Positions 47,495 to 58,856 of a DNA stretch of 64,000 nucleotides are shown here, in pieces. The position numbers were made by a program, and so were the translations under genes. The DNA is taken from positions 21,857,990 to 21,921,989 of the forward strand of contig JAQNBH010000014.1 in assembly GCA_028752905.1 (NCBI GenBank), in the 5' to 3' direction. A model generated the notes under the pieces. It did no database searches. It was not told the origin of the DNA and worked only from the letters and a program-made list of their open reading frames with translations. Source of the stretch: Cladorhizidae sp. MBARI D1340-BT2 (Eukaryota > Porifera > Demospongiae > Poecilosclerida > Cladorhizidae). How positions within the stretch are numbered: the stretch's first letter is position 1; the number at the start of each line of letters is the position of its first letter.

Positions 47495-50490
47495 CATCTT
47501 TACCTGAGGTACACGAATAAGCGTTGATGTGGTTCATATTCTCCAGAGTCCCAGTCTGAAATATGTTTCCAACCTCGTGACCAGACCTGCCGGATCGAGC
47601 GATCCCGGGTGTCTGTTCTCGACTCACTGTTCCTGAAGTTCTTGTCCCAAATTCATTTTCTTTGTTGGTCAGGTCCTCATCCTCCTCTTCTTTTCCTTCT
47701 CCTTGCTCATCGTTCGCAGCCTCCAGCATAAAGATCAAACCGACATCTCTTCATCGTCAGAGTCACTCAGGTCACACGATCCCTTGGCCGAACCCGACGC
47801 ATCCCCAGTAGGTGTACTTCGCACTCGCTTTCACAAATTCTTTCATTGCTACATTCCCTGACCTTTGTCTTCCACCAGTTACTTTTTCGTCCTCTCCTTC
47901 TTCCTCTCCCCACGTCCTCCTCCTCCTGCCCCTCCTCCTCCTCCTCCAACTCAATCTTCAACTGTTTGTACTTGTTGAACACATTCTGAAGAAGAAGCCG
48001 ATAATCCGTGGCTATCTTCGCAGACTTGAAGAAAAATTAGTTGTCTTCCATCTCCAGTCCTGCACAGGCTCGGAAATCTGCTAAAGCCGCTTGCATTTCA
48101 TTAGTGTTCACTCGAAGCAGAAGAAAAGAACTGGCAAGGGGATGCTCTGAAATGCTTTTGTACGAAGGTTTGTGATGGTAACTTTGGAGGGAGACCTGAC
48201 TCCGCACCTGACTGGAATCACCACTGCCGTTGCCAGAATCGGATCTCCCCTCAGGGAAAATGCTGTCCTCCATGAGCTTCTTCGTCAATTCCATTTCCAC
48301 TAATTCCTGTTCATTTGTGTCTTCTCCAGCAGTTTTCCCAGGATCGTTTTGGGGTGCTAAAGTTCTTCTGAGTTTTGGAGTGAACTGGACAGACCAGTAT
48401 ATCACGCAAGACAGATATTGTCTAACGTCAGCTTCACGGCCAGCTGCTGTCTGAAGGAATGGAACTTTGAATTTAACTCTGGGAGAAACCGATATCAGCT
48501 GGTGCCTCAGGGCCACCTTGAATTCAGTCTCTGCCAAGTTAGTGAGGACATCCACTCCAACAGATTCGAGTTTCAATACTGGATCCTGGACCGTGACATT
48601 AGAATCAACTTGTGTCAAAGCCTGTTCTGTACATTCCATCTTGCGAGGAGAAACCATGGAGTTGTTATCTTCGGAAAATCTGGTAGAGGATTCCACAATG
48701 TCAGCATGAGAATCGGACTGAGTGCCATGACAATCCTTGAAATCAGTATGGGAATCCACCTGTGCCCGAGTTGTGGTTTCAGTATTGGAAGTCGCTTGAT
48801 CTGAGGCTACTATATTTCCGTGTCCCTCTACATCGGGTTTTTTCCAAACTTGTTGGGGGGAGATCATGTTAGGTCCAGGTTGAAGAGCCCCACTAGTATC
48901 CCCAGTAAGTTGGGGGATCAAAGAATTTGCCCTGTTCTCCTCACCTCTGGCAACTCTAGCAAGTTGAGAGGTCAAAGAATTACCCCCGTCTCCCTCTTCA
49001 CCGCGGGTCGTCGACACAGTTGCTAGGGAGTCACTTTCTTTAGTTTCATAGAGCACAAGGGCATCCAGGCACTTCACAAGTTCCGAAGGGGACAAAGAAT
49101 CAAGAGGGTACGCCAGTGAGGGGTAGAGTGGAACCTCTGGAGTTGAACAAGACGACAAGTAGGGCTCAGAGGTTACACATACCACTTCATCCTCTTCAGA
49201 ATCTTGAACTTTCCCGGGCCATGCAAATTCATCAAGTAAGAAGGAAGACTCGAGGAAAGAGTTGTATGCAAGGTGGAGTCCAAACTGGGCGACTTTTTTC
49301 ACCTTCTTCAACTCGCGATTTGTGCCTCCCCGAAGAGAGATGACGCAGCCAAGCCTCGGCTCGCAGACATCGAAGTACATCAGGGTCTTCCTTGATGCCT
49401 GACTCAAGCGTGAAGTTGCGCAGGTAGAACTTGCCACACGTTACCAGGCGGACGTTGAAAAAGAGCTGATCGAGCGAGGTCATGATCTCCGCCCTTGTAC
49501 AGTGGGTAACGCAGAGCATAACGCTAGGCTTGACGTTTACCGACACAACGATGCACAAGTTGAACAAGTCTTCCAGCGCCTACCTCGAGACGGATTCCTG
49601 GACGAGAATGATGCTTGGCTGAAATGCCTTCACCTTGTCGACCAGGTTGTTGAGGTACTTGTGCTCCTGGAGATGGAGAGTGTCAAAGGAAGACAACTGG
49701 TTTTTACGTCTTTGAAAGTCAAAGGCACACTTGAGGAGGAGAACAGTCGGATTAGAAATTTTGGTCCGCATATTTTTGTGTGTGACGTTCTTTGAACAGA
49801 CAAGTCCGTACGTGAATGAGCTGTCCATCCTCTGTTGGCAGGGGACTTTTTCACGCGAACGTACTCGTTGATATCCATGACGTCTTTGGCAAAAACATCT
49901 GTGCGAACTGTTTGAGTTGCCTCCATGATGAGCAGTGTCAGCACGCCTAGCCATGACAAACTCAGACCGTAGGACCTAATCAGTTGAGTCATGCATCGAA
50001 GTGACCAGAGTACATCTTCTGGAAAACATGTTCTGCCTCCTGACATGACTTCAGTCCAGATAAAGACTGATCTCCCTCTTCCCCTACTCCTCCTGATTCT
50101 CCTTTGCTGGCACTGGGAGGGAGGGAGTCCAGAATGCGGTGCCCTTCACGATGGAAGCTGATGGTCGCTGAAGGCTTTGTTGCATACGACGAGAAATACC
50201 TCGACTTTGGAGTTGGGGAGAGGTTGGGACGTAGAGTGCTTGATGGCTGAGCCTGTCGTGACTTGAAGAGAGGAGAGGAGTTGATGGGGATGGAGGAGGA
50301 GGACATGGGGTGTGGCTTGATGGAGGTGGCAGATGTAACAGACGAAGGAAGGCGGAGAGTGGAGGTGGGGGAGGGAGTGGAGTGGGGGGACTCGGGAATG
50401 CTGGAATCGTGACTTTTGTTCATCAAGTCATCATCCACCACCAGGTAGACGTCTTCGGAGGGCTTGTGTATGCCCTTGGAGCTGTCATGG
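47495..50490 (-). pseudogene. PIKFYVE: PIKfyve exons: chaperonin-like domain and acidic linker
   Basis: The exon beginning at 50490 (after a long pyrimidine tract and TGCAG) reads HDSSKGIHKPSEDVYLVVDD, a Ser/Pro-rich stretch, then LIRSYGLSLSWLGVL, DINEYVRVKK, GLVCSKNVTHKNMRTKISNP, VQESVSR, NVKPSV, TSLDQLFFNVRLVTCGKFY, DVCEPRLGCVISLRGGTNRE and LESSFLLDEFAWPG. This is the order of the Fab1/PIKfyve GroEL-like domain. A 1.4-kb frame down to 48037 is open. Four single-step frame changes occur near 49993, 49850, 49585 and 49390. Further exons to 47500 are acidic (LSDSDDEEM; GEGKEEEDEDLTNKENE), with GTAAAG ending the last near 47500. Confidence 0.8.
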
Positions 50491-50689
50491 CTGCATGTGA
50501 GCTTGGAGACGGAGGAGAGAGTGACAGAGTGGTCGTATTGAGTGGTGGATGATTATGAAGGGGAGGGTTCTAAATGGTGCGAGCAACGTGGGCTGAGGGG
50601 TAGCTGGAAGGGATGAGATAAGGACATGTAACACATGTATGTGGAATGAAAATGACACTTGCATAGCTGTACACAGTCAATAATATGCA

Positions 50690-51180
50690 CTGTACACCCT
50701 CTCCCCACCCCCTATTTCTACGCACATTCAGCCCCAACTTCTACATACCTTCCCCCAACTTCTATGCACTAACCCTCAACTTCTCCCTCCCCCAACTTTT
50801 ATGCATACACCTCTCAACTTTTATGTATACTACCCTCAACTTCTACACATCATCCACCAGCTTCACCCCCAAACATCTACACCCCCCAACTTGTACACAC
50901 CCTCTTCCCAACTTCTACACAACCGCCTCCCAACTTCTATACACCATTCACCAGCTACACCTCCGAACATCTACACATCCCCTACTTCTACACACCCTCT
51001 TCCCTACCTCTACACACCCTTTTCCCTACTTCTACACAACCTCCCCACAACTTCTACACGCCATTCACAAGCTTCACCCCCAAACATCTACACCCCAAAC
51101 TTCTACATGTACATACCTCCCCACAACTTCTTCACACCCACCAACCTTAACTTTACACGCCCTCCCTTCCCTTGACCATC
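50690..51180. repeat. Pyrimidine-rich degenerate minisatellite
   Basis: Variants of CCCCAACTTCTACACACCCT repeat for 0.5 kb, nearly free of G on the plus strand. It lies in the intron between PIKfyve exons at 51.23 and 50.49 kb. Open frames on this strand are composition effects. Confidence 0.9.
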
Positions 51181-51229
51181 TGGTCCCACTCCCTTTGCCA
51201 ATTCCCACAAGCCTCAGCCTTATCCTCAC

Positions 51230-51469
51230 GTTTCATTCAGCGAGAAGCGAGACACTTCATACTCTGAGTCACTCTCTTGCGCCAGGTGCTGGAACCACTT
51301 TGAGGCATCCCTGACGATCGGACTCTTCCCATCCTCCATGGGGAGCAGCGCTGCCTCCCCGAGCTCCAGAAATTGGTTCATCTCGTCCCGGAATTCCGAG
51401 TCTGCAGAGCTCACGATTTTTAGCCTCTTTGTGGCCACAAGAACTTGGCCCACTTGAGTTCCGGCAGAC
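51230..51469 (-). CDS. PIKFYVE: PIKfyve linker exon between DEP and chaperonin-like domains
   Basis: A 240-base exon between CACGCAG and a GTGAGG donor. It reads VLVATKRLKIVSSADSEFRD, FLELGEAALLPMEDGKSP and ASKWFQHLAQESDSEYEVSR. It ends with two bases of a codon that the next exon (starting 50490) completes in frame, which supports the join. The domain is not strongly conserved, so identity rests on context. Confidence 0.6.
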
Positions 51470-51739
51470 CTGCGTGTGTTCGTTACGTACATGCACATGT
51501 GTGAACACTCGTATTATACACCATTGCATGGTAGGATAAACAAAAGGTTGTTTCTTGTTCTTTATATTAGCAAACAAGAAAATAAGTAAGCAAATAAGTA
51601 AGTGAAAAAGAAAATACATGTACTGTAAGTAAATAAATAAGTAAATAAGAAAATAAGTTATGTACTTATGTACATAAGTAAATAATAAACAAGTAATAAG
51701 TAAATAAGTAAATAAGAAAATAAGTAAATAAGTACTTAA

Positions 51740-52634
51740 CCCTTTAACGGATGTAAGCGCCATATGGCGGAGGAGCTCACTATAAATCACTCGTTGATCG
51801 TAGCGCAATAATTTATATATCTAAAAGAACCTACGTTAATACTCCACATACACATGAAATTTCAAATCCGTAAACATCCAGGAAGTAAGAGAAAAAGGCG
51901 CGGTTCGTTGGGTTAGTCGGTTGAGCCACGCCCCCGAAAATGTCCGAAGATTTATTACTCTTGAGGAAGTGCTTGCTGAGGTTGCAGACTACGATATTGC
52001 CCTTTCTGGGGATGAATCTGAGGAAGAAGAGGGTGAAGGCATCTATGCTTACCTGGAAAACGCGAGCTCCAAAAGGACCGCCACGGAAAGCTTGGCCATG
52101 GAGGCAGGCTGGGTCTGATAGCGATTTCCTGCTCTCTGACGAGGAAGACATGGGCCAGGACGACCACGAAGGCTTCCCAGGTTTGGGAAAGTATATATGT
52201 AGCTGCAGTAATGGATTAGCATGTGGTTCACCGTTGCAAAGATGTTTTTGTTCAAATTCAAGTGTAAACTTTGTGCTAAATACCTATTCCAAGTGATTGT
52301 TCTTACTCTAACTCTATCATCTTCATCTCAGATACTCTGAACTTTCTCTAGCACTGTAATAGTTATCTGTAGAGTGTGTGTGTCCTGTAAAACAAAGAAA
52401 AAAAGATGTTCTTGTATTGATAAAACAAGTTATAAACACTATAATCTATATAATTATATTCATGTCTGTGGTTTTGTTTGTGGTTTTGTTTGTGGTTTGA
52501 GAATTTACCACAATGTTTGTAAACAATGGTGCTATCACATACGCCAATTACAAGGGGCACATATGTATTCCTGATTTTATATAGATTTTTTACTGAAATT
52601 GTTATTTTCTTTCTGGAATCCATCCATGAAAGGG
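51740..52634 (+). mobile_element. piggyBac-type non-autonomous element, copy 2
   Basis: TTAA borders at 51736-51739 and 52635-52638. The ends CCCTTTAACGGATGTAAGCG and, as complement, CCCTTTCATGGATGGATT match each other, and the left one continues with GCCATATGGCGG as in copy 1. A short frame from 51921 contains EVLAEVADYDIALSGDESEE and EGEGIYAY, parallel to the acidic N-terminal segment of copy 1 (EGEGIFAY). The rest of a transposase is absent; a second piece with SDSDFLLSDEEDMGQDDHEG near 52110 is in another frame. Length is 895 bp. Confidence 0.85.
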
Positions 52635-52977
52635 TTAAGTAAATAATAAATAATTAAATAAGTAAATAAGTAAGTACATAAGTAAATAATAAATAATTAA
52701 ATAAGTAAATAAGTAAGTACATAAGTACATAAGTAAATAATAAACAAGTAAATAAGTAAATAATAAACAAGTAAATAATAAACAATTAAATAAGTAAATA
52801 AGAAAATAAGTAAATAAGTAAGTACAAAATAAGTACATAAGTAAATAATAAATAATTAAATAAGTAAATAAATAAGTAAATAAGTGAATAAGTAAATAAA
52901 TAAGTAAATAAGTGAATAAGTAAATAAGTAAATAAATAAATGAATAAGTAAATAAGTAAATAAATAAATTAATAAGT

Positions 52978-53455
52978 TGTGAAGGGGTAGTTGGTGGTTT
53001 AAAGAAGGTGTCTAAGGTTCCTCGCTTAGGATTACCTTCTCCCTTCAGTTAATAGGTGCTGCCACCAGAGTCTATCTCTAGTATCAACTTAGTTAATACC
53101 TACCCAGAGAAATTTAGGGTGTCTAGGTATAACTTATGAACTGACGAAAACTATGGTGAAGACAAGACTAATCACAAATGGCTGACAGGACCTTTTATAA
53201 GTCCTGCCAGACAGGATACAGAAAGTAACCATAATTACATGCACACAGAGAGTCCACCTGACATTACACTCACAACCACGTTCACAATAACACCAAGTTC
53301 ACAATTAACACTTTAAGTAATGCATGCACTCAACACTTTAAGTAATGCATGCACTCAAAACTGTAATTCATGCACTCAAATGACAGTTAGGCTCATCTTC
53401 ACTGATGGAGCGAAGATAATGGCCTGGCTGGCCATGTCGAGCGCAGCCCTCGACA
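52978..53455 (-). repeat. 3' LTR
   Basis: 478 bases, matching 60079-60534. It includes a duplicated AGTAATGCATGCACTCAACAC segment absent from the other LTR. The pol frame runs into it and stops inside at about 53368. Confidence 0.9.
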
Positions 53456-55036
53456 TTCAACCCGCCTTGAGTTGGACGCAGTCCCTCCCGAACGCTGTCT
53501 TCTTCTGGGGGCAGATCCTCGTTCCACGCCTGTCTGGATAATCCGTCTGCGTTTTGATGGGTTGACCCTGGTCTGTACTCTACCTTGAAACTGTACGACT
53601 GCAGTGACAGTGCCCACTTGAATAAGCGCGTGTTCAGTCTTTGTGAAGTGAAGAGTGCTTGTAGCGCCTTGTGGTCTGTAATCACGGTGAATGGTCGACC
53701 TAGCAAATGGATAGCAAAATGATCCACACTCCTGTAGATGGCCAAGCACTCTATTTCAGTGGCGGAATAACGTTTCTCTATCTCAGTGAGTGCCTTGGAG
53801 AAGTATTCTACCGGTCGCTCTACACCATCCCGGACTGCTGACAACACAACACCAACTCCTTTGTATGATGCGTCTGTGTGAAGCGTAAAGTGGTCGTCAT
53901 CTCGTGGAAGCCACAGCACTCGGTCGGAACATAGAACAGAAATCAAATGTTCAAAATTAGATAACATTTTGTCATCCCACTGTATGATGTGTGGAGCCTT
54001 CTTACAAAGGGCATTATTAAGGGAACAAGCCCATAAGGCATAGTCTGGGATGAACCGTCGGTAATCACCAACGGTACCCAGTAAGGCACGCAAGTCTTTC
54101 TTATTGACAGGTCTCTTAAAGTTAGTAAGTGCTTTCACTCGTGCCTCAGGCACTTCTACTTTGCCCAGCCCAATTTGGTGGCCCAAGTATTCCAAAGTCC
54201 TAGCCCCCCAGACACACTTTCCCTGTTTAGCAGTCAACCCAGCCTCTCTGAGTGCGTTTAGTTCCTCATCTATGTGATCTAGATGTTCCTCAAATGTGTT
54301 AGAAAATATTATAACATCATCAATATATGTACTAGAAAATGCATTCTGTTTCCCCAGCGCCATGTCCATATATCGCTGAAAGGTTGCAGGTGCGTTCTTC
54401 AGGCCAAAGGGCATGCGATTGAAAGCAAATTTTCCCCATGGTGTACAGAAAGCCGTTTTTGCCTTGCTGGCCCCATCCATGGGAATTTGATAAAAACCCT
54501 GATTAAGATCAATTTTGGATAGCCAGCGGGCATTAGCAACTCTGTCTAACAAGTCTGTTATCCTAGACATTTCATAAGGATCATCTACCGTTACGGCGTT
54601 CAACCTACGGTAGTCTAAACATAGCCTAATTTCTCCCGTCGGTTTGCGAACAGGCACCATAGAGGAAGACCAAGGACTATAAGTCGGGAAGATGATGTTG
54701 TGATCCTGCAACTTCCTGATTTCTTCCCTCAGGTTCTCCTTCCAGCCAGGTACAATCCTGTATGGATGGGACCGGACTGGTGAGGAATCCCCAGTATTGA
54801 CAACATGAGCACACTCCAAGGCTTTGCCTAGTTTGCCGGACCCAACCGTAGGTGTATGCCTAGCGATCCTAGCCTGCATGATCAGTCTCTGATCCTCAGA
54901 CATCTCTGTTTCTCCTAACACTGTTCTACCCACAGGATGATTTAAGTCAGCACATTCCTGTGCAACCACAACCCGAAAAAGGTTAGCTGAAAGGTCTTTC
55001 CATGGCTTCAGCCTATTGGCATGGGCAACTATCTTG
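53368..55036 (-). pseudogene. Retrotransposon reverse transcriptase and RNase H
   Basis: A frame of about 550 codons. It begins with the end of the integrase C-terminal module (KIVAHANRLKPW) and a short linker, then reverse transcriptase with LRLCLDYRRLNAVT-type (IRLCLDYRRLN), LSKIDLNQGFYQIPM, FNRMPFGLKNAPATFQ and the catalytic STYIDDVIIFS. RNase H follows with FTLHTDASYKGVGVVLS, EIECLAIYRSVDHFAIHLLG and ITDHKALQALF, then a chromatin-like tail. This piece is uninterrupted; the break is upstream, where a frame change and the nested transposon separate it from the integrase. Confidence 0.9.
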
Positions 55037-55038
55037 TA

Positions 55039-56875
55039 TAGTAGCGGCCAAAAATAACTTTACGTTGCGTTTTCGGACAACGTACATAGTACGTTTTGCG
55101 AGCAATCGTTGCGTGTGCGTTCCTTACTGTTTTTCAAATCGTACTTCTAAAACGTAGGTGCATTGTGCAGCTGAAACGCATGCGTTCATTGTATAAACGT
55201 TCACGTGATACGTTTCGTAGCTCACTCGAGTAGCTTACAGCTCTCTTTCTCGCGCTGTGGTGTATCGACCTACAAGAAGCAAAAGCAAAGAATTCTGAAC
55301 CTTAGCCTAAGCTTTGAAGCACCCAAGATATTGATGGGACGACCTGAGCTTCCTGAAACATTACCTGCGATCACACACGACCTTTTGTTCAAGGAGCAAA
55401 TTGGTAGGCTCCAAGGCAGGCTGAAATGCCTTTATATGCAGAGCATTACAAAAACCATACTAGATTACATTGACAACATGATGGCCTACTAACTACAGTC
55501 GAGGCTTTCTTCAAAGCAATGAGTGCCGGCTTTGGTGTAGGACAAACATCGAGTGGTTGTACATTGCTGCATGGCAATTCATATTGCCATCTATTCTGAG
55601 GCAAACAAAGTAATGATTTGGCTTATGGGTACTTAACCTATTTGAGACGACACGGGCGATGTATAAGCAAACTAAGATACACATAACTTGCGTGCCCGAG
55701 CTCAACCCTGGTGGAGCTCAAGTAACCAGGTGTTTTTTTTTTAAACACCGTATTTTGTCTCCCACACTCCAGGTCAAGAGATCGGGAGTGGCACAGCAAT
55801 TTGTCAGCAAGTGCATTTGAGAATATCATCTTGTTTGACTAGTGTACTGTGAAGTTTCTGCTACCCAGAAGATTTGAGGCAATTCTTCACATCATCAAAC
55901 TAAATAGCAGTGCTACTGGGTATTGATAATGTGTATTTCAATTTATGCAACATCTTTGTGTGTGGTTTGGTGCAGTAGTTGTTATCTGACAATATTGACA
56001 AGGTAAGTAAAGGTCCTGTTATGTAAGTGTAAAGCTATTTGTTGGTTTGTATCTTCTGGGCCAGTTTGACATCTCCATCCTCAGACTGGATACCTGCATT
56101 TACAAACCACAGACATCCAACATCTAAAGTGCTATTAGTCACAACAGTTGCTGACTAGCTTCCCCCTTTTGGAGCCACCCCCCCAAAAAAAAACCAAAAA
56201 ACCAGGATACATCATCATATAATGGCGACAGTTCTCATGCAGCCAAAATATCGCACAGTAACTTGCATTAAGACATACACACCACTTAGCAAGCCACTGA
56301 TCACATAATCCAAGCTTGTTACATTTGACAAACAGGTGGAGGTCTTCAAGACCATTTTGTGTGCAACAACTTTAGCTCATATACAAGTATGTTCTGATCA
56401 AGCTCTAGTGAAAATAGAGCTACTTAGATTGTCAACCAGAAGATTACTAAGATGCCCTGACAAAGACCAAAGTATTTGAAAGGAAAAGAATTAGCGCTGA
56501 AGTAGCTAGCAACAACAAATCTAAGCTACAATGAAATACTAGCAAGTAGCAAGACCAAAAATTGAAAAAGTACCTCAACACATCAAGAGCAAACACTTAC
56601 TTCTTTTGGGAATAGTATCGATTTGACAGAGCTACCTAAACTAGCCCGCTGCTGCAATATTACCTAAATAGAATTTAACCTCCGAATGCCCTATTTGTCA
56701 CGTGTCAGATCGAGGTAAAAATAAACAATGATGCGTTCCAACGGTGCGTGCAACGTTCGTGCGTACCGTTCGCCGTGCATTCTTAAATGGTAGCTCGTGC
56801 GTTGCTTTTTAAACGCACGAGCGTACTACTACGTTGTACAGAAACGCAATGTAAAGTTATTTTTGACCGCTACTG
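55039..56875 (+). mobile_element. TA-target transposon E, deletion derivative of the Tc1/BEN family
   Basis: Ends TAGTAGCGGCCAAAAATAAC and, as complement, CAGTAGCGGTCAAAAATAAC, flanked by TA (55037-55038 and 56876-56877). Inside, 55258-55330 reads YKKQKQRILNLSLSFEAPKI, a decayed match to the transposase start of element A. The segment 55770-55840 matches the start of transposase exon 2 (CAAGAGATCGGGAGTGGCAC against 42960). The rest is deleted. Both ends have ACGTT/GCGTT word clusters. Confidence 0.85.
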
Positions 56876-56877
56876 TA

Positions 56878-57991
56878 GTTCCGTCTCTCTGGCACCACTA
56901 ACTAGTGGTTTCCCCTAACCGTTTGGTTACTTCATATGGGCCGTACCACACAAGTTCCAATTTACCAGTAAGATTTGGCGTGTGTAAGAGCACCATCTCC
57001 CCAGGTTTGTATTCTCTGATCTCTGCTTTCTTGTCATAATTCAATTTGATCTTGGCTTTATACTTTGCCTCTCTACTACGAGCAACTTGGTGCAGGTCTG
57101 TGAGGGTTTTGCCTAACTGGTTGACCCATTCAACTGCCCCAGAGAAGTGTAGCTCTCCACTAATCAGACTATCTTTCATGGCCTCCAGTGGCCTACGGAG
57201 TGGTCTGCCATTGACTAACTGAAAGGGGGAGTAACCTGTGGCAGCATGGGGTGTAGCCCGATAGGCGAGTAAACAATACTTTAAAAGTTTGTCCCATTGC
57301 TCCAACCTATCCTCCATCTTTCTTAACATGCCTTTTAAGCACCCGTGCCACCGTTCTAACACACCATTAGATTGTGGATGGTAGGCAGTTGTTTTAATAT
57401 GCTTAACCCCTAATAGCTTGCACAGTTCAGAGCAAAGTCTACCCATAAACACACTACCTTGGTCTGTCAGAATCTCATGGGGTATACCAGTGTGTGAGAA
57501 AATGTCCATTAATCCCTAAGCAACTGAAACTGCATCAATCCTCTTCAAGGGTATACAGTAAGGATATCTGGTTCCCATACAAATAGCAGTTAAAAGATGG
57601 CCATAGCCACGCTTCATTCTTTGTAAAGGTCCGACTATGTCAAAGGCCATCCTGTGGTATGGTGTAGAGATAATGGGTGTAGCCACCATAGGACCTTGGG
57701 CAAGAGAACTCTACCAGCGTTTTGGCATTCGGGACAAGCAGCACAATATCGCCTCACATCTTTATCAAGTCCAGGCCAAGTAAAAGAGTTCTTAATATGG
57801 GCTGCCATCTTGTTATGGGAAAAATGCCCTCCGATTAGCCCTCTATGCCCTGCATCCATGACATCTGAACACTTCATCAGGGGTACTACAATCCTAGCAT
57901 TTTCTTCCCCCTGATCTGCCAACTTGGTGTGCATCAACACTCCACCATTATAGTAATACCCATTCTCCTCCTGTTCAGCCTTATTCCTCAT
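56878..57991 (-). pseudogene. Retrotransposon integrase
   Basis: The segment 57991-57700 carries the HHCC zinc module (HRGLIGGHFSHNKMAAHIKN, CAACPEC). The core follows, with D in AFDIVGPLQ near 57645, D in EILTDQGSVFMG and E in HPQSNGVLERWHG, 35 residues apart. The C-terminal module has the GPY motif (ELVWYGPYEVTKRLG). Defects are a frame change near 57700 and a TAG near 57516. The continuation of the C-terminal module lies at 55036 downwards, after the nested transposon, and leads straight into reverse transcriptase. Integrase therefore precedes RT in this element. Confidence 0.9.
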
Positions 57992-58856
57992 CTCAACTTA
58001 TTCCTCATCTCAAACAGCGACACATCTTCTCTCTGCTGCCTTATCAGCTCGCTCACTCCTTCCCTGTCATTGGACAAGTCATTGGACAAGTCAGGTAGGA
58101 GAGGCTCGCCTTCAGGTTCCACACACTCTAACCCCACAAGAACATCTGCCTCTTCCACTCTTTCCGCAAGATCTTCTTCCACCTCTTCCTCGACTACCAC
58201 CTCTACCTCAGTCTCTACCTCTCCCAGAGGAGTGACACTAGGGCTATCCACCATTTCCCCCTCCTTGTCATTATCACTACTTTCTAATGATGGGGCACAA
58301 GGACTAGCCTTAGTCATCTTGGGTACATTTAGTGGGGTAGGGACAGCTCCATCCTTAGCATTAGCAATGGTATTCTGGGTTATCTCTTCCTGGCTCATGG
58401 CCCTAGTAATTGCACACATGGTTGGGGAACCATGGGACTCTTCCCCATGTACCTTAGCTCCACCAGTATCAGCCTTGGGTGTGGGGTCAACAGTAACCTC
58501 TGTCTCCACCGGTAACGGGTCGGGTTTGGTTACTGAATCCAACATTTTTTGAATAACAGGGTGGTCTGCTCCAAGTAATCCATCCACACATTGTCCCTTA
58601 CGAACTAGAACTTTACACAACACTTCAATCCCATCCACCGCTATTTAACCTTAGCAATTTTCATGAAAGTCTTAGACCCATCTCCTAAGTGTACAGAGCA
58701 TTTCTCCCCAGTATACTGTGCGTTTTCCACCATGGAGGGTGGCACTGCCGACAGGTGTGCCCCTGTATCCAGGTGACATTCACAAGAAATACCATTAACT
58801 CTGCCTATTTTCTTTAGCTTGTTGGTACTAGGAGTTGGTGACCTAATCCTATTCAA
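57988..58856 (-). pseudogene. Retrotransposon protease and acidic linker
   Basis: The segment 58856-58641 contains the aspartic protease active site (CHLDTGAHLSAVP) and flap region (VHLGDGS). After a break the frame continues with VDGLLGADHP, the usual second protease motif. A 150-residue acidic spacer follows (GEVETEVEVVVEEEVEEDLA) before the integrase. Two adjacent frames are used, so a shift lies near 58640. Confidence 0.8.

Noticed and set aside
46171..47497. Long cysteine-rich minus-strand frames over the 33-bp array
   Set aside because: Unit length is a multiple of three, so several frames are open together; no start, splice or non-repeat coding sequence supports them.
50685..51314. 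209-codon plus-strand frame
   Set aside because: Composition artefact of the pyrimidine-rich minisatellite; it overlaps an antisense PIKfyve exon at its end.
56898..57991. Integrase-before-RT order as a simple rearrangement
   Set aside because: The GPY module continues across the nested transposon into the RT linker on the same strand, so no inversion or shuffle is needed.
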